DNA of 64,000 nt, from assembly GCF_008641105.1 (NCBI RefSeq), contig NZ_VTTI01000002.1, forward strand, positions 367,151-431,150. The letters run 5' to 3'. Under the pieces are notes generated by a model. The model searched no databases and was not told where the DNA came from. It saw nothing but the letters and a program-made list of their open reading frames with translations. This document shows, piece by piece, positions 53,188 to 63,881 of this stretch; the first letter of the stretch is position 1, and every line of letters starts with the position of its first letter. A program made the position numbers and the translations under genes. Source of the DNA: Halopseudomonas salina. Lineage in GTDB: Bacteria > Pseudomonadota > Gammaproteobacteria > Pseudomonadales > Pseudomonadaceae.

Positions 53188-54945
53188 TTACTCCTTGAGC
53201 ATCTGCCCGAGCATCGCGCGTAGCTTGGCTGCCTTCAATGGCTTGCCAAGCACCGGAATACCCAGCTCACGGAGGGTCTGCTGACAGTGCTCACTGCGAT
53301 CGGCTGTGATCATGATCGCCGGTACCACCTGCTGCCAATGCTCGCGCAAGCTACTTACCGCGTCGCAGCCGTTGCGGCCCTCATCCAGGTGATAGTCGAC
53401 CAGAACCGCATCCGGGACGGATCCGCCAAGTTGTTCCAGCGCGGCTTCATGGTGAACCGCCACCCGCACATTGGCGCCCCACTGTTCCAGCAGGTCGCGC
53501 ATGCTATCGAGAATGATCTGTTCATTATCTATTACCAGCAAAAGCCGTCCCTGCAGCGGTGCAACAAGCTGCTCCAGAACCCTGGCGGAGGGCAGCGGCG
53601 CGGCTGGCGCCATGGTAGCCAACGGGACACTGACCGAAAATACCGAACCCCGGCCAACTCTGGAGCGCACCGTCACGCCGGCCTCCAGAAGCGTGGCGAT
53701 ACGTTCGACAATCGCTAGCCCCAACCCCACGCCTTTGCGCTTTCCCTGCAGGTCTGACTGCGGAAGATTTGCCGACTGGGAGAGCTGATTGAACTCCTTG
53801 AAAATCGCGCGAAACTGCTCGACAGGTATGCCGCGCCCGGTATCCCAGACCTGTATTTCCAACCGACCGCCCTGCCTGCGAGCCCCGATCAGCACCCCTC
53901 CCCGATCCGTATAACGGATGGCATTACTCAGGAGGTTACGCAAAATCCGGCTGAACAGCCGGTAATCGGTATGCACCGCGCAGTCCGAGGGATGCATGCG
54001 CAAGCGGATGCCATTGAGGTCGGCCAACCCCTGAAACTCGGCAACCAGCGGCTCGATCAACTCCGCAAGACTATAGTTGCCGAGCTCCGGCTTGACGTTG
54101 CTCTGATCCAGACGGGCGATATCGAGCAGGTCGGTGAGCATGTCCTCGGCGCTTTCCAGCGCGCAATGGGAACGCTCGACCAGTTGCGCCTCGTCTGCCG
54201 GCAATGTCCGCTCACGCAGGGTCGACATCAACAAACGCGCTGCATTCATCGGTTGGAGCAGGTCGTGACTGGCCGCAGCGAGGTAACGATCCTTGCTCGT
54301 ATTGGCCTGCTCAGCGGCATCCCTGGCTTCGCGCAGCGCCCGTTGAACCCTCTCACGCTCGATAATCTGGTGGCGTAAATCCGTATTCAACGCTTCCAGT
54401 TCCTGAGTGCGCGCCTGCACTCGCCGCTCCAGATCCTCGTTCAGCCGCTGCATGCTTGCCTGGGCGTTCTTGCGCTCGGTGATGTCGGCGACAAACCCCT
54501 CGACCACAGGCCCCTGCGCATCGGGGCGAAGCAGCATATTGATGCGTACATCCAGGTGCCGTCCATCGGCGCGAACCAGGCGCGTTTCGTATCCGGCCAG
54601 CTCACCCTGGCTCAACAACGCGCGGGTGATGGCCTGGAGCTCCTGGTCGCCATCAACAAAAACAGCTGCCCAACCCTTGTCGTGGCCAGCAATCACGGCT
54701 TGTGCATCGGGATAGCCGAGCATGCGGGCCAGGGCCCGGTTGACCGACAGAAATCCCTGGTCGAGCCCCGCCTGAAAGATACCGTGAAGCGCATTCTCGA
54801 ACAGCCATTTGTAGCGATTGCGCTCGGCTTCCAGGTCCTCCAGTCGCGCCAGCAATTCGGGATAATAACTCTTGCGCGACGACTGGGAGCCCAGCCCCAG
54901 CAACCCCGTCAGTACTTCCCGGCGTGGGTCAGAGGGCTTCTGCAT
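53188..54945 (-). CDS. PAS hybrid histidine kinase, ErcS'-like
   Basis: I choose ATG 54945 behind GAGG (585 residues), overlapping the 3' end of ercA. Order: N-terminal coiled coil, one PAS domain ('LFENALHGIFQAGLDQGFLSVNRALARMLGY', PAC 'GFVADITERKNAQ'), second coiled coil, HisKA ('AAASHDLLQPMNAARL'), ATPase ('DTGRGIPVEQF', 'GVGLGLAIV') and C-terminal receiver ('DAVLVDYHLDEGRNG'). No membrane segment is seen. It is closely related to the NahK-like kinase at 45177 in its catalytic part. An ErcS' gene follows ercA in P. aeruginosa, and the order is the same here. Confidence 0.82.
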   Translation of the reverse strand: MQKPSDPRREVLTGLLGLGSQSSRKSYYPELLARLEDLEAERNRYKWLFENALHGIFQAGLDQGFLSVNRALARMLGYPDAQAVIAGHDKGWAAVFVDGDQELQAITRALLSQGELAGYETRLVRADGRHLDVRINMLLRPDAQGPVVEGFVADITERKNAQASMQRLNEDLERRVQARTQELEALNTDLRHQIIERERVQRALREARDAAEQANTSKDRYLAAASHDLLQPMNAARLLMSTLRERTLPADEAQLVERSHCALESAEDMLTDLLDIARLDQSNVKPELGNYSLAELIEPLVAEFQGLADLNGIRLRMHPSDCAVHTDYRLFSRILRNLLSNAIRYTDRGGVLIGARRQGGRLEIQVWDTGRGIPVEQFRAIFKEFNQLSQSANLPQSDLQGKRKGVGLGLAIVERIATLLEAGVTVRSRVGRGSVFSVSVPLATMAPAAPLPSARVLEQLVAPLQGRLLLVIDNEQIILDSMRDLLEQWGANVRVAVHHEAALEQLGGSVPDAVLVDYHLDEGRNGCDAVSSLREHWQQVVPAIMITADRSEHCQQTLRELGIPVLGKPLKAAKLRAMLGQMLKE

Positions 54946-56092
54946 ACACAACCTCGACGTCCTTGAGGCTGGACTCACGGGGATTGGTCAGGATGCAGGG
55001 GTCATGCATTGCGTGCATTGATAACATGGGAAGATCCGACATGCTGACGCCATGCATGGCCAGGCTCTGCTCGAAGCCCACAGCCTTCTTCAGATCGATC
55101 AGGTGTTGTACCAGCCGTTGCCGGATCTGTGGCGTTGTGAGGCCGCGAGTATCGATACCCAGGGTTTGAGCCACGACCTTGAATCGGTCGGGTGCCGAGG
55201 CATAGTTGAATGCGACCACGTGCTCGACCAGGATGGCATTACACAGTCCGTGGGGCAAATCGAGAAACCCCCCGAGACTGTGCGACATTGCATGCACTGC
55301 GCCAAGGATCGCGTTGGAAAATGCCAGTCCGGCCTGCAAGCTGCCAAGCATGATCTTTTCGCGCAGGGCAATATCCTGGGGGCTCTGGATCATCGCCACC
55401 AGATTGCCATTGATCAGACGCATGGCTTCCAGGGCGTGGGCGTCCGTCATCGGACCACTGCCGGTTGATACGAATGCCTCAATCGCATGAACCAGTGCAT
55501 CGACTCCGGTACAGGCGGACAGAAACGGGTCCATGGTCGAGGTGGTTTCCGGATCGATCAGCGACACATCCGGGACCACGGCCTTACTGATGATGGAAAA
55601 CTTTACCTTCTCCTGCTGGTTGGAAATGATCACGAACTGCGACACGTCGGCCGAGGTTCCGGCCGTGGTCGGCACCATGATCAGCGGCGGGATGGGCGCG
55701 CGTATGGTGTCGACGCCCTCGAAGGTGAGAATGTGCCGATCATGCGCCACCACGATGCCGATTGCCTTGGCACAATCCATGGGGCTGCCGCCGCCTACGG
55801 CAACAATCACGTTGCAACCGGCGGCTCGATACACCTCGGCGCCGAGCATGATCTCTTCGACACGTGGATTGGCGGATACCTGGGTGAAGAGCACGTAATC
55901 AATACTCTGCTCCTGCAGGCTCTGCTCGACATCCGCGAGCCACCCGGCAGCCTGTACGCCAGGATCGGAGACCAGCAAGACCTTTTTAGCGCCAAAGGTG
56001 GAGGCGTAGTTGGCGACGGTCTTGCGCGCGCCGGCACCAAAGATAATCTCCGGCGTAACGAACTTGCGTAACTGACTTATATCGTAGGACAT
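54929..56092 (-). CDS. ercA: Iron-containing alcohol dehydrogenase ErcA
   Basis: The product is 387 residues of the group III Fe-ADH family: 'VAVGGGSPMDCAKAIG' (NAD binding), 'MVPTTAGTSADVSQF', and the metal site around 'DALVHAIEAFVSTGSGPMTDAHALEAM' and 'GAVHAMSHSLGGFLDLPHGLCNAILV' (His ligands). ErcA is part of the ethanol-oxidation regulatory network of P. aeruginosa rather than the main oxidation route. It is followed by the ErcS'-like kinase with overlapping ends. Confidence 0.9.
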   Translation of the reverse strand: MSYDISQLRKFVTPEIIFGAGARKTVANYASTFGAKKVLLVSDPGVQAAGWLADVEQSLQEQSIDYVLFTQVSANPRVEEIMLGAEVYRAAGCNVIVAVGGGSPMDCAKAIGIVVAHDRHILTFEGVDTIRAPIPPLIMVPTTAGTSADVSQFVIISNQQEKVKFSIISKAVVPDVSLIDPETTSTMDPFLSACTGVDALVHAIEAFVSTGSGPMTDAHALEAMRLINGNLVAMIQSPQDIALREKIMLGSLQAGLAFSNAILGAVHAMSHSLGGFLDLPHGLCNAILVEHVVAFNYASAPDRFKVVAQTLGIDTRGLTTPQIRQRLVQHLIDLKKAVGFEQSLAMHGVSMSDLPMLSMHAMHDPCILTNPRESSLKDVEVVYAEAL

Positions 56093-56212
56093 GGCGATTC
56101 GACTGGCTTGTTATTGTGGGGCAAGAGTACCTGATTAACCGCCGCACCATAAGCATATTGCCCTTGAATCGGCCTCTTCCTACCCATCTGGAAGCCGCTT
56201 GGCAGGCGTACT

Positions 56213-56224
56213 AAGACCTAAGTA
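56213..56224. promoter_or_regulatory. Degenerate operator motif between ercA and the NosR-like gene
   Basis: On the minus strand TACTTAGGTCTT (56213-56224) matches nine of twelve positions of the cluster motif. It lies 121 bases before ercA and 84 before the divergent NosR-like gene. Confidence 0.35.
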
Positions 56225-56307
56225 TCTGCCGGGTTACCTGCAAGTCGCATGGTCGTCAAACGCCCTGCCCCGCAACATTGAAAAAAACCATAAATCCGGG
56301 ATCAGCC

Positions 56308-58461
56308 ATGCAAGCGCATTCAGTTCTGTCAGTTGCTCTGCGGGCAGCGTGTCTGCTTTGGCTCTTTTTCAGCCAGACACTCTACGCATCAGTTGATAAC
56401 AGCGAGATTCAGGCACTGTTTCCCAAAGCCACGCGTATCGAACCAAAACAGGACAACCCTCCTGTCTACAGTGTCTATCAACTGGATGACTTGCTTGGCT
56501 ACGCTTTCGAGTCCCAGGACTATTCAAGTCTCCAGGGCTTTTCAGGCAAGCCGATTCGTCTGCTTATCGGGCTGGAGCCACAGGGCATTCTGGTTGGCGT
56601 AAAAGTGCTCGAGCATCATGAGCCGGTATTTCTGCATGGCCTCGGGGAGCAGGCACTCTTTGACTTCGTCGAGCAATACCGCCAGCAGGACATCCGTACG
56701 CCGATCGTGGTTGGCGGCCGCCAGGCCACAACAGTGGATGGTACCTCCATCACTCAATTCGACGGAGTAAGCAAGGCCACTGTATCGGTGGTGATTCTGA
56801 ACGAGACAGTACTGGTCTCAGCGTTAAGCGTCGCTCGCCAATTGCTCGACGACTTTGCCGGCAGCCCGCTGGCCACCCCACGATCTGATCTTTTCGAACC
56901 CCTGGATTGGCAACAGCTACTGGATCGGAGTTACCTGCAGCACTGGGAAATTTCACAGGCTGAGGTGGAACAGTCCCTCAATCAGCACATCGCCTATTTT
57001 CCCGACCTGGATATTGAAAGCCCCGAGCAACCTTTCAGCGAGTTGTACTTCGCCTACCTGAACACCCCCAACACCGGCCGCAACCTGCTTGGTGAAGCTG
57101 GTTTCGCACGCCTTACCAGCGAACTGAAAGCAAACGAACAGGCATTGCTGGTGATTTCCAGTGGGCTATACCCCCATGTCCCCGACGACTTCATTCCCGC
57201 CAGCGCGCCGAGCCGCCTGGTGCTGACGCAAAATGACAAGGCGATCGAACTGCACGATATGAACTACAACAACGGCGACATCCTGGGATCGCTGAATACG
57301 CCCATCAGCGAAGGTGTAGCCCATATTTTCCGGATCAAACCCCATGCCGGTTTCAACCCGGCAGAACCGGCCAGCCTGCAGTTGAATGTCAGTCTAAGGC
57401 GCAATCCGCTGGTTGAGAGCAGCGCACCCTTCACCCATCCCCTAACGCTGGATTCCACGCTATTCGATATCCAGGCTGCGCCTGCCGTACACAAACCAGT
57501 GCCTGTCTGGTTGCGCATGTGGCAGGAACGCGGCTGGCAGGTCGGGTTAACGCTGCTGGCTTTGGTCCTGTTGAGTATGGTCTTCATGTTCCAGCATCGT
57601 ATCAGCCGCCACGGCCAGGCCTTTCATGTATTCCGCGCAGGTTTCTTGCTCTTTACCCTGTTATTTCTGGGTTTGTATGCCCAGGGTCAGCTCTCGGTAG
57701 TAAATATTTTCACTCTGCTGCTCGCCCTCGGACCTGACTTCGACTTGACCGTATTCCTGATGGATCCGGTGATTTTCATTCTTTGGAGTTTTACCTTCGT
57801 CAGCCTCTTCATCTGGGGACGGGGGCTGTTCTGCGGCTGGTTATGCCCATTCGGCGCGCTGCAGGAAATGCTCGGCTGGATCGCCAAAAAGCTAAACATC
57901 AAGCAATTGAAAATAGCTGATCCGTTGCATCAGAAACTGCAATGGATCAAATATGTGATTCTTGTCGGTTTGGTGCTAACGGCATTTTTATCATTGACGC
58001 TGGCTGAACGCCTTGCCGAGGTTGAGCCCTTCAAAACCAGCATCACCCTGTTCTTCATGCGCAGTTGGCCGTTCGTGCTGTATGCGCTGATATTGCTGGG
58101 CATGGGATTGTTTGTGCACAAGTTCTATTGCCGCTACGTCTGCCCCCTCGGCGCAGGCCTGGCAATGCTGGGCAAGTTTCATCTTTTCTCATGGCTCAAA
58201 CGGATCGACGCCTGCGGCAAGCCTTGCCAGCACTGCAAGAACAGCTGCGAGATCGGCGCAATCAAACGTGATGGCAGCATCGACTACGGCGAGTGCATTC
58301 AGTGTCTGGAATGCATTGTCATTCTCAATAATGACAACCAGTGCGTGGCCACCATCAGTGCCGAAAAGCAAGCTCGCAAAGCGCGCAAACGCCTTGAGCA
58401 ACGGGACATTATTGCGACCGATACGCCCTGGCGAGATGCGGCTACGCCGACCCAGGGCTGA
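56308..58461 (+). CDS. NosR/NirI-like iron-sulfur membrane protein
   Basis: The product is 717 residues from ATG 56308 (GGGATC site). A signal segment precedes a periplasmic FMN-binding domain (about residues 70-160; 'GVSKATVSVVILNE' has the Thr used for covalent flavin attachment in this family). A second periplasmic region follows. Then come at least five membrane segments with 'CGWLCPFGALQE' and 'CRYVCPLGAGLA' motifs and a C-terminal ferredoxin-like pair ('CGKPCQHCKNSCEIGAI', 'CIQCLECIVI'). NosR proteins deliver electrons to periplasmic targets. Here it lies in the alcohol cluster, not with nos genes, so its partner is probably a PQQ pathway component. Confidence 0.85.
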   Translation: MQAHSVLSVALRAACLLWLFFSQTLYASVDNSEIQALFPKATRIEPKQDNPPVYSVYQLDDLLGYAFESQDYSSLQGFSGKPIRLLIGLEPQGILVGVKVLEHHEPVFLHGLGEQALFDFVEQYRQQDIRTPIVVGGRQATTVDGTSITQFDGVSKATVSVVILNETVLVSALSVARQLLDDFAGSPLATPRSDLFEPLDWQQLLDRSYLQHWEISQAEVEQSLNQHIAYFPDLDIESPEQPFSELYFAYLNTPNTGRNLLGEAGFARLTSELKANEQALLVISSGLYPHVPDDFIPASAPSRLVLTQNDKAIELHDMNYNNGDILGSLNTPISEGVAHIFRIKPHAGFNPAEPASLQLNVSLRRNPLVESSAPFTHPLTLDSTLFDIQAAPAVHKPVPVWLRMWQERGWQVGLTLLALVLLSMVFMFQHRISRHGQAFHVFRAGFLLFTLLFLGLYAQGQLSVVNIFTLLLALGPDFDLTVFLMDPVIFILWSFTFVSLFIWGRGLFCGWLCPFGALQEMLGWIAKKLNIKQLKIADPLHQKLQWIKYVILVGLVLTAFLSLTLAERLAEVEPFKTSITLFFMRSWPFVLYALILLGMGLFVHKFYCRYVCPLGAGLAMLGKFHLFSWLKRIDACGKPCQHCKNSCEIGAIKRDGSIDYGECIQCLECIVILNNDNQCVATISAEKQARKARKRLEQRDIIATDTPWRDAATPTQG

Positions 58462-58491
58462 ATCCGCCCGTCTACCCTCGAGGGCTTGCCC

Positions 58492-58803
58492 ATGCGTCAC
58501 AGCCTTACTCAAACAACCGGAAAGCAACAGACTGAGGAAAGAACAGGCATCGGGCTACTTGTCTGGCGCCTGCGTCTTCTGGTGATAATGAACGCCGCAG
58601 CGGTGATACCGTTACTGCCGTTACTTCCGCAAGACCAGGTGCATGCCGAGGGGCATCCAACTGTTGCGCAGGCAAAAAGTCAGACAGAGCGCATCTGCAC
58701 GCTCAACCTGGCAGCCAGCGCTGATAAAATGCCAACTCTTGCTCCAGCACGCTGCACAGTGTTTTTGCCTCGCGAAACCCATGACGTTCCTCTGCAAAGG
58801 TAA
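58492..58803 (+). CDS. Possible small membrane protein after the NosR-like gene
   Basis: An open frame of 103 residues starts 31 bases after the NosR-like stop. It has one hydrophobic stretch ('LLVIMNAAAVIPLLPLLP'). Its last 100 bases overlap the 3' end of pqqH on the other strand, and I recognise no family. It may be spurious. Confidence 0.25.
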   Translation: MRHSLTQTTGKQQTEERTGIGLLVWRLRLLVIMNAAAVIPLLPLLPQDQVHAEGHPTVAQAKSQTERICTLNLAASADKMPTLAPARCTVFLPRETHDVPLQR

Positions 58804-60607
58804 AGCACTCAACAGGGACGCCATGCGCTCGCAGTGCAGCCACCATGCGCTCGGTTTGCTCCGGTAGAACCACACCATCCTTGAGCCCCTGGAAAAAGAT
58901 AACGGGTGTGCTGATTTCAACTGCGCGTTCCAGTGGCGAGCGGGCTAAGTAACGTTCGGGCTGACTCTCAGGATCGCCGATCAGCCAGTCGATATAGTCA
59001 GCTTCGAACTTGTGAGTATTTGCCCTGAGCCTTAACGGATCGCTGACCCCGTATAAACTGGCCGCTGCACGAAAACGCCCCTCGGCAGCTAGCAGGCTGC
59101 ACAGAGTGGTGTAGCCCCCGGCACTGGAACCCCGAATAAACACCTTGTCGGGAGCTATATAGCCCTGCTGTACAAGATATTCGATCGCTCCGAACACGTC
59201 TTCCACATCGACCACACCCCACTCACCGCGCAGGCGTTGTCGGTAGGCTCGACCAAATCCCACGCTTCCCCGGTAGTTCAGATCGACAACGGCGAAGCCA
59301 CGCTGCGTCCAGTACTGGATGCGATTATCAAATACCGCATAGGTCGCTGACGTTGGACCACCATGGGTAAAAATAACCAATGGCGGTAATTCTGAGGGGG
59401 AGGAATGACGACTATTGTGCGGCGAATAGAAAAAACCGTGAGCGACCTCACCATCTGCGCTGGGGTAGGACACTGATTGCGGCTGCGATATCTCATCTTC
59501 TGCCAAGGCGGGCATGATCTGTCGTATGACCTGATGCTCATGTGTCAACAGGTCTATTCGCAGTATGGCAGCGCTGCAGTGCACAGAGCCTGCCACACAG
59601 AATAACCATCGACTGTTCGCCACCAGCGCGCGGAAGCGCTGGTACCCGTGCGCCAACCGGCTTTCCTCGGCAGATTCAGCGTGGCGCAGCGCCAGGTGTC
59701 CGAGACCCTGTTCCAGCCAGCTGAGCGCCCACAAGCCCCCCGGCAAGCCCAGCACATGCCGCGGATTAAGCTGCCAGGGCGCTGGAGCATGATCGGCATT
59801 CCGGGCAGGCAGAGGCTGCAGGGTGTTGTTGTCGAGTACGCGCCAGGGCCGCCAGAAGCCATTCCTGTCGGTCAGGCACACCAGTGTTCCAAGTGCATCG
59901 AACTGTGGTTGCTGAAATGCTTCGGGGTGACCTGCTTCAGCCTGACCGCAGGAGCATACAGTGCGTTCCTGGATGCCCCCCTGTTGGTCGAGTACGGCGA
60001 CCATAAGGCGCGTTCGGGTCCAGGCCAGGTCCGGCCGGTCCCACTCGACCCAGGCCATGCGGGAGCCATCGGGGCTGATACAAGGGCTATTATAGAAATC
60101 AGCGCCTTCGGCGACTATGCGGCGCACGCCCTGGGGGCTGATTGACACTAACCGGTGCTCTACAGCAGCGACGCTATGACACTCTTCGATTGCGATGAGA
60201 TGACCGCGTTGGGAATCATAGACAAGTGCTCCGTACCGGCAATCGGGACGCTTTGTCAGTACCTGACAGTCCAGATCGAGCAAGGATTGGACATAGATCT
60301 GTTGATCGTATTCGTTGACAAAAAACAGCTGGCCTCCATGCAGGCAAAGCGCACCACCACCGTATTCATAAACACGGCTGCGGGCGCTGAAGCCATTTGG
60401 CGTCAAGCTACGCTGCCCACCCGGGGTCCATTCATGGACCAGATTGCGGCCGTCCTCTGGATGGAATTCAATCCAGAGCAGCCGCTCCTCGTCACAGACC
60501 AGATCGGCGTAATCACTTGCCGCTGCGACCGCTTGTGCGGCAGTGAACGAACTGGTCCAGAACCCGGGACGTTCAGCCTTTGCAGATGATTCGCGAGGTT
60601 CGCTCAT
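58703..60607 (-). CDS. pqqH: Prolyl oligopeptidase family protease of the pqq operon, PqqH-like
   Basis: The product is 634 residues. An N-terminal propeller (about residues 30-380, with repeats such as '[24 protein letters not shown]') is followed by an S9 alpha/beta hydrolase domain: '[13 protein letters not shown]', nucleophile '[13 protein letters not shown]' (G-x-S-x-G-G), acid near '[11 protein letters not shown]' and His in 'EERHGFREA'. A peptidase of this type is the last gene of the pqq operon in P. aeruginosa (pqqH) and may help PqqA processing. It overlaps pqqE by 35 bases. Confidence 0.85.
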   Translation of the reverse strand: MSEPRESSAKAERPGFWTSSFTAAQAVAAASDYADLVCDEERLLWIEFHPEDGRNLVHEWTPGGQRSLTPNGFSARSRVYEYGGGALCLHGGQLFFVNEYDQQIYVQSLLDLDCQVLTKRPDCRYGALVYDSQRGHLIAIEECHSVAAVEHRLVSISPQGVRRIVAEGADFYNSPCISPDGSRMAWVEWDRPDLAWTRTRLMVAVLDQQGGIQERTVCSCGQAEAGHPEAFQQPQFDALGTLVCLTDRNGFWRPWRVLDNNTLQPLPARNADHAPAPWQLNPRHVLGLPGGLWALSWLEQGLGHLALRHAESAEESRLAHGYQRFRALVANSRWLFCVAGSVHCSAAILRIDLLTHEHQVIRQIMPALAEDEISQPQSVSYPSADGEVAHGFFYSPHNSRHSSPSELPPLVIFTHGGPTSATYAVFDNRIQYWTQRGFAVVDLNYRGSVGFGRAYRQRLRGEWGVVDVEDVFGAIEYLVQQGYIAPDKVFIRGSSAGGYTTLCSLLAAEGRFRAAASLYGVSDPLRLRANTHKFEADYIDWLIGDPESQPERYLARSPLERAVEISTPVIFFQGLKDGVVLPEQTERMVAALRAHGVPVECFTFAEERHGFREAKTLCSVLEQELAFYQRWLPG

Positions 60608-61733
60608 TACGGAATGTCAGCACCTCTATTGGCGGTTGGGGCAACTCGGCCTCAGAGCGAGCAGCCAGTATCTTGTCGTGATGCGGTGATTTACTGCAGA
60701 CCGGGTCTGCCTGGGTTGCATCTCCTGTAAGCATATACGCCTGACATCGGCAGCCACCAAAATCCTTTTCCTTTTCGTCACAGGAGCGGCAGGGTTCGCT
60801 CATCCACTCATACCCACGGAAACGATTGAATCCGAACGAGTCGTACCAGATGTGCGACAAGCTGTGCGCGGTAACGTTGGGAAAACTCACCGGCAATTGC
60901 CGAGCACTATGACAGGGTAATGCCGTGCCATCAGGCGTAATGCTCAGAAAGATATTGCCCCACCCATTCATGCAGCCCTTGGGCCGCTCTTCATAATAGT
61001 CGGGGGTCACCAGAATCAGTTTGCAGGGGTGATTTTCAGCGGCCAGTTTAAGGCGGTATCGCTGGGTAACGGTTTCAGCATGGTCAAGCTGGGCCTTGGT
61101 GGGCAACAGGCCAGCCCGGTTCAGGTGCGCCCAGCCGTAATATTGGCAGGTAGCCAATTCAACGAAATCCGCCTCCAGTGCCAGACAGAGCTCGATAATT
61201 TTCTCTATCTCGTCGATGTTGTGCCGATGCGTCACGAAGTTGAGCACCATAGGGTACCCGGCCGCCTTCACGGCGCGCGCCATCGCCAGCTTTTGCTCAA
61301 AAGCCTTGCGCGAGCCAGCAAGCAAGTTGTTGATCTCGGCATCGGACGCCTGAAAACTGATCTGGATGTGATCGAGCCCCGCCTGCTTGAACGCGTTTAT
61401 CTTTTGCTCGGTCAGGCCCATACCCGAGGTTATCAGATTGGTATAGAACCCGAGCTCACGCGCCGCGCCGATCAACTCGACCAGGTCGTCACGCACCAGT
61501 GGCTCGCCACCGGAGAACCCGAGTTGCGCTGCACCCAGCGCCCTGGCCTGAGTGAATACGTCTACCCATTGTGCTGTAGTCAGTTCATCCTTGTGATTGG
61601 CGAACTCCAGCGGGTTTGAACAATAGGGACATTGCAGCGGACAGCGATAAGTCAGCTCGGCCAGCAGCCACAACGGTGGCCCCTGCTCTGCAACCAGCGG
61701 GCTGTCAGCGGACCTGGATCCAGTGTTGTGCAT
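60573..61733 (-). CDS. pqqE: PQQ biosynthesis radical SAM enzyme PqqE
   Basis: I choose ATG 61733 behind GAGGTGG (386 residues), overlapping pqqD by 29 bases. The radical SAM motif is '[17 protein letters not shown]' (CxxxCxxC) and '[13 protein letters not shown]' follows. The SPASM region with auxiliary clusters has '[16 protein letters not shown]', 'LPCHSAR' and '[24 protein letters not shown]'. PqqE links Glu and Tyr of PqqA by a C-C bond with PqqD as carrier. Length and motifs are normal. Confidence 0.95.
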   Translation of the reverse strand: MHNTGSRSADSPLVAEQGPPLWLLAELTYRCPLQCPYCSNPLEFANHKDELTTAQWVDVFTQARALGAAQLGFSGGEPLVRDDLVELIGAARELGFYTNLITSGMGLTEQKINAFKQAGLDHIQISFQASDAEINNLLAGSRKAFEQKLAMARAVKAAGYPMVLNFVTHRHNIDEIEKIIELCLALEADFVELATCQYYGWAHLNRAGLLPTKAQLDHAETVTQRYRLKLAAENHPCKLILVTPDYYEERPKGCMNGWGNIFLSITPDGTALPCHSARQLPVSFPNVTAHSLSHIWYDSFGFNRFRGYEWMSEPCRSCDEKEKDFGGCRCQAYMLTGDATQADPVCSKSPHHDKILAARSEAELPQPPIEVLTFRNERTSRIICKG

Positions 61734-61983
61734 TGGCCACCTCGATAAAGGCGAGGATGTCTTCATCCAGGCCTGGAACATTCGGAAAACGATCGGATAG
61801 GCTGTCTATGATGCCTTTGATTTGCCGCTCGCCGTCGATCAGCAACAGCACCTGGGCAGCACTCTCGTTCAATTTGACCATCCCTTCCGGGTACAACAGA
61901 ACGTGGCTGTTCTGGATTGGCTCCCACTGCAGACGAAATCCGGGACGCAGTACTGGCACCTGGCTTTTCTGAAAGTCGATCAC
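61705..61983 (-). CDS. pqqD: PqqA-binding chaperone PqqD
   Basis: The product is 92 residues with the typical '[54 protein letters not shown]' pattern of the RRE-type winged helix that holds the PqqA peptide for PqqE. It overlaps pqqC by four bases upstream and pqqE by 29 downstream, so translation is coupled. Confidence 0.95.
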   Translation of the reverse strand: MIDFQKSQVPVLRPGFRLQWEPIQNSHVLLYPEGMVKLNESAAQVLLLIDGERQIKGIIDSLSDRFPNVPGLDEDILAFIEVANAQHWIQVR

Positions 61984-62732
61984 AGTTCTATTCCCCTATG
62001 CCAGACAGCTTGTGTTGTAACCGTGTGATAGGGCGCGCGGCCCAGTTCGTAGGCCATGGTCATGGCATCAAGCATGCTCCAGAGGATGTCCAGCTTGAAC
62101 TGCAGGATATCGAGCATGCGCTGCTGAGCGGTGTGGGTTTGATAATGGCTGAGCGTGATGCGCAAGCCATGCTCGACGTCGCGCCGCGCCTCACTCATGC
62201 GTTTACGGAAATACTCATATCCGCGACTGTCTATCCACGGATAATGCGCCGGCCAGCTATCAAGACGTGACTGGTGAATCTGCGGCGCAAACAGCTCGGT
62301 CAACGAAGAACTGGCCGCTTCCTGCCAGCTCGCCCTACGGGCAAAATTGACATAGGCATCTACTGCAAAGCGCACGCCCGGCAATACCCGTTCCTGCGAC
62401 AACAGAATGTCCCGATCCAGGCCTACAGCCTCGCCCAGTCGTAACCAGGCTTCAATACCACCCTGCCCGTCCGCCTCGCCATCATGATCTACAATCCGCT
62501 GTATCCATTCGCGACGGGTAGCCGAGTCATTGCAGTTAGCCAGAATCGCCGCATCCTTGAGCGGAATCTTGATCTGGTAGTAGAAGCGATTGGCAACCCA
62601 GCCCTGAATCTGCTCGCGGCTGGCGGTGCCGTTATACATGGCTACATGGTAGGGATGATGAATATGGTAATAGGCTCCCTTGGCCCGCAGGGCCTGCTCG
62701 AAAGCATCGGCGTTCATTGGTTGGGGCTGCAA
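61980..62732 (-). CDS. pqqC: Pyrroloquinoline-quinone synthase PqqC
   Basis: I choose a TTG at 62732 behind AAGGAG, giving 250 residues, the usual length; an ATG at 62717 is the alternative. The sequence '[22 protein letters not shown]', '[20 protein letters not shown]', '[18 protein letters not shown]' and '[19 protein letters not shown]' is PqqC almost word for word. It catalyses the last ring closure and eight-electron oxidation to PQQ without a metal. It overlaps pqqD by ATGA. Confidence 0.93.
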   Translation of the reverse strand: MQPQPMNADAFEQALRAKGAYYHIHHPYHVAMYNGTASREQIQGWVANRFYYQIKIPLKDAAILANCNDSATRREWIQRIVDHDGEADGQGGIEAWLRLGEAVGLDRDILLSQERVLPGVRFAVDAYVNFARRASWQEAASSSLTELFAPQIHQSRLDSWPAHYPWIDSRGYEYFRKRMSEARRDVEHGLRITLSHYQTHTAQQRMLDILQFKLDILWSMLDAMTMAYELGRAPYHTVTTQAVWHRGIEL

Positions 62733-62742
62733 GATGGACTCC

Positions 62743-63654
62743 TTAAAGCGTGATGTGCATGCCGTCAAAAGCGACTTCAATTCCGTGCTGGGTCAGTTCG
62801 GCCCGCTCAGGCGAATCCTCATCCAGGATAGGATTGGTATTATTTATGTGGATGAGTACCTTGCGAGAGGCCCGCTGCTCATCGAGCAAGGCAATCATCC
62901 CGTCAACGCCGCTCTGCTGTAGATGCCCCATTTCGCTACCCAGCTTGTCGCCCACGCCAGCGAATGCCATTTCGTCATCACGCCACAAGGTGCCGTCCAC
63001 CAGCAGACAGTGGGCGTCAGCCATCACTGCCCTGACTCGATCATCTGGACGACCCAGACCTGGTGCGTAGAAAAGGACGCCACCGGTATTCAGATCGCGC
63101 ACCAGTAATCCGATGTTGTCACCAGGATGGGGATTGTTACGATGCGGCGAATAGGGAGGCGCTGCGCTGCGTAACGCAATGGCGGTAAAACGCAAAGCAG
63201 GACAAACGGGAATGCTGAACTCTCCAGCCAAAGGGATCGGATTCCATTGCAAGCCCCCATTCCAGTGCGCCAACATCTTGAACAGGGGAAAACCGGTGCT
63301 GAGATCCTCATGTACCATGTCGGTACACCACACCTGGTGTGGGCAGCCCTCGCGCAAGGTCAAGAGGCCTGTTACATGATCGATCTGGCTATCCATCAAC
63401 ACAATTGCACCGATTGCGGTATCGCGCACAGCGCGCGCGGGCTGCAGCACCGGAGTGCTTTCCAGCTGAGCACGAATATCCGGCGACGCGTTGCAAAGAA
63501 TCCAGTTGATACCGTCGTCCGACAAGGCGATAGAAGATTGGGTGCGCGGCTTGGCGTTCAGGGTGCCCTTGCGTACTCCGTCACAGTTATGGCAATTGCA
63601 GTTCCACTGCGGAAAACCGCCCCCCGCTGCTGAACCTAGTATCTGAATATGCAT
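62743..63654 (-). CDS. pqqB: PQQ biosynthesis hydroxylase PqqB
   Basis: The product is 303 residues of the metallo-beta-lactamase fold: '[19 protein letters not shown]' (N-terminal with Cys pair), '[17 protein letters not shown]' (SQIDH in place of HxHxDH), and '[13 protein letters not shown]'. It hydroxylates the cross-linked tyrosine with iron. It follows pqqA after a hairpin and precedes pqqC by 10 bases. Confidence 0.95.
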   Translation of the reverse strand: MHIQILGSAAGGGFPQWNCNCHNCDGVRKGTLNAKPRTQSSIALSDDGINWILCNASPDIRAQLESTPVLQPARAVRDTAIGAIVLMDSQIDHVTGLLTLREGCPHQVWCTDMVHEDLSTGFPLFKMLAHWNGGLQWNPIPLAGEFSIPVCPALRFTAIALRSAAPPYSPHRNNPHPGDNIGLLVRDLNTGGVLFYAPGLGRPDDRVRAVMADAHCLLVDGTLWRDDEMAFAGVGDKLGSEMGHLQQSGVDGMIALLDEQRASRKVLIHINNTNPILDEDSPERAELTQHGIEVAFDGMHITL

Positions 63655-63695
63655 GGGTTTTCCTGAGGCTCACCGAATCGGTTTGATCTGAGAAA

Positions 63696-63715
63696 CACCC
63701 CGGCAAGCCGGGGTG
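63696..63715 (-). terminator. Hairpin between pqqA and pqqB
   Basis: CACCCCGG-CAAG-CCGGGGTG lies directly after the pqqA stop. Such hairpins raise the pqqA-to-pqqBCDE transcript ratio by partial termination or mRNA protection. Confidence 0.7.
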
Positions 63716-63723
63716 CCGACTGC

Positions 63724-63795
63724 TCAACGATTAGCAAAGTACATGGTGACTTCAAAGCCGATACGCAGATCGGTAAAGCTCGGTTTAGTCCACAT
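63724..63795 (-). CDS. pqqA: PQQ precursor peptide PqqA
   Basis: This short gene has 23 codons. The peptide starts [16 protein letters not shown] and ends in TMYFANR, with the Glu15 and Tyr19 (E-x3-Y) that become PQQ. The ATG is preceded by AGAGGATC. It is the substrate of PqqE/PqqD and of the PqqF and PqqH-type proteases. Upstream is a cluster motif at 63882-63893. Confidence 0.95.
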   Translation of the reverse strand: MWTKPSFTDLRIGFEVTMYFANR

Positions 63796-63881
63796 AGGTC
63801 GATCCTCTTGTTTTACGAGTGAGTCATGTCGGTCAATGCCGACAGATTCAGTTAAACACCCGCATTGAACTCCAAGAATGG

